A stretch of DNA of 34,128 nt from Limnovirga sp038203525. Its GTDB lineage: Bacteria; Bacteroidota; Bacteroidia; Chitinophagales; Chitinophagaceae. Within the stretch, counting starts at the first letter, position 1. Each line of letters starts with the position of its first letter. The notes under the pieces are model-generated. The model was given only the letters and a program-made list of their open reading frames with translations. It searched no databases and was not told the DNA's origin. This document shows positions 34,001 to 34,128 of the stretch, piece by piece. The stretch covers positions 1-34,128 of the forward strand of contig JBBRDW010000041.1 of assembly GCA_038203525.1 (NCBI GenBank). The letters run 5' to 3'. The translations under genes and the position numbers were made by a program.

Positions 34001-34128
34001 ACGTCAAAATTTCCATAACGGTCAGATGCGAATGCAATGGACTTTCCATCATGGCTCCACACCGGCGAAAAATCGTAAGCCTGATTTATCGTCAATGGTA
34101 TTGCTTGTCCGCCAGTTGAAGGTACTTT
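31006..34128 (-). CDS. Tricorn-like S41 peptidase with PD40 repeats and PDZ domain, 5' end beyond the window
   Basis: 1040 residues are present. The frame continues to the right edge without a start (it reads VPSTGGQAIPLTINQAYDFSPVW), so the N-terminus is missing. PD40/WD40-like beta-propeller repeats come first (SPVWSHDGKSIAFASDRYGN, SFSPDGKSLVYAAE, SFSPDGKEVAYLEN). A Lys/Thr-rich linker follows (TTKTTTETAKTKDKKNKTAS), then a tricorn-like core (HMWRQIKQKFL, YAEM-like NYDFAEMVSEMLGEL, ASHTG). A PDZ domain (LKVLEVMEDGPLDKAI..GTIIEKIDG) precedes the S41 catalytic part with RFNGGG and ECNYSDAHLFP; the nucleophile Ser codon is 31288-31290. It should be a processive serine peptidase, probably periplasmic, degrading peptides. 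It is a Bacteroidota-typical tricorn-like protein, not an operon partner of the SNF2 gene. Confidence 0.9.
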   Translation of the reverse strand, partial: KVPSTGGQAIPLTINQAYDFSPVWSHDGKSIAFASDRYGNFDVFTMPAKGGEAMRLTYYSGDDVPSSFSADDRSIVFSSMRQQTVKDVQFPVSGFYQLYSVSVNGGDASQVLPVSALDAVFNSTGDKIIYHDLKGYESDWRKHHTSSVTRDLWVYDLNTKKYTMLTSNPGEDRNPVFDADNNGYYYLSEQNGGSFNVYKSSLSNPSASVAVTNFSKNPVRFLTRSKNNTLCFGYDGDIYTKQGNASPQKLIITTSLDGQSSIEKNVLVMGGATEMKLSPNGKEIAFVFRGEIFVTSVEGSVTKRITNTPQQERSVSFSPDGKSLVYAAEKNNNWNIYTTSILRKEEPYFYASTILKQDTVIATTAEEFQPSFSPDGKEVAYLENRVTLKVVNLASKQSRTILPADKNYSYADGDQNYQWSPDGKWLLVQFGYIRMFTPQVGLVSSDGKGQVINITKSGYNCFNPKWAMDGKMIVYGFDRNGAHVQAGWPATYDIYGMFLTKDAFDRYRLSKDDYNLLKDIEDKQKDTTKTTTETAKTKDKKNKTASEITKDTTEKKDIKIDWDNLSERKDRLTINAAEISDMALSKDGAKLFYLAKFEKGYDLWVTELRTKDTKLFVKLGANGAGMELSADGKNLFLLADGRILKIDPESGKQDGVAMNGEMQLNQYDEKAYMFDHMWRQIKQKFLFENLNNVDWDYYYNDYKKFLPYINNNYDFAEMVSEMLGELNASHTGCYYNSRSQGGDRTASLGIYYDYNYKGNGLKVLEVMEDGPLDKAISKIKAGTIIEKIDGDAITDTVDHYKYLNRKADKLTLLSLYNPATGIRWEETVKPVNGRDEQELFYQRWVKNRRKEVDSLSGGTLGYVHVRAMDDESFRTVIDDVLGKSIDKKALIVDTRFNGGGNTHDPLCDFLNGKKYFDVIPHGQNIGYEPDGKWIKPSIVLMGECNYSDAHLFPVAYKLKNIGKTVGMPVPGTGTFVWWERQIDPTLVFGIPQGGWRMPDGRFCENTQLEPDIKVRNQPSISTTGNDEQIEAAVKELLKSN

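Noticed and set aside
1..34128. CRISPR array or tRNA/rRNA genes
   Set aside because: The repeats found are dispersed and not regularly spaced, and no cloverleaf or ribosomal RNA signature was seen by eye.

Overview
The window is a typical Bacteroidota (Bacteroidetes) chromosome segment, most like Chitinophagaceae or a close relative. This is inferred from AT-rich intergenic DNA, a TTTG/TAnnTTTG promoter, almost no Shine-Dalgarno sequences, two secreted proteins with type IX secretion (T9SS) C-terminal sorting domains, a Bacteroidota-type Wza/Wzc pair, a WD40-caspase protein and a tricorn-like S41 peptidase. No tRNA, rRNA, CRISPR array, phage or intact transposase gene was seen.

Layout. 1-1092: the tail of an unknown gene, a DUF1801 protein and a tiny TfoX-like fragment. 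1093-4359 (-): a secreted WD40-caspase protein. 4360-5346: about 1 kb of repeat-rich noncoding DNA ending in a good promoter. 5347-18252 (+): an exopolysaccharide (EPS) assembly locus in the order wza-like, wzc-like tyrosine autokinase, sulfotransferase 1, wzx-like flippase, sulfotransferase 2, sulfotransferase 3, wzy-like polymerase/ligase, sulfotransferase 4, sulfotransferase 5, GT4 glycosyltransferase. It is closed by a strong terminator at 18375-18413. 18463-21006 (+): a membrane metallophosphoesterase, an SDR oxidoreductase and a small two-TM protein. 21222-25154 (-): two T9SS-exported repeat proteins. 25155-26002: repeat-rich noncoding DNA. 26003-34128 (-): a MaoC-like protein, a SNF2/SWIM helicase, and an S41/tricorn-like peptidase cut by the right edge.

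How the genes fit together (inference). The EPS locus encodes a Wzx/Wzy-type pathway: flippase, polymerase, copolymerase/kinase and outer-membrane export lipoprotein. It carries five P-loop sulfotransferases of three sequence types but only one glycosyltransferase, which suggests a sulfated extracellular polysaccharide. The initiating sugar-phosphate transferase, the other glycosyltransferases and the PAPS-synthesis genes are not in the window.

The most unusual signal is a dispersed intergenic repeat family. Its core is about 20 bp (gttgcgtcgcactcttgtac) inside a unit of about 60 bp that begins with a T-run and a CCCGGCA-like box. I count 16 cores or degenerate cores, none inside a recognised gene. 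Many sit just downstream of a stop codon in the sense direction, and some pair as inverted repeats with perfect 23-bp arms. A second notable signal is a 13-bp perfect inverted repeat that flanks the start codon of the first sulfotransferase.
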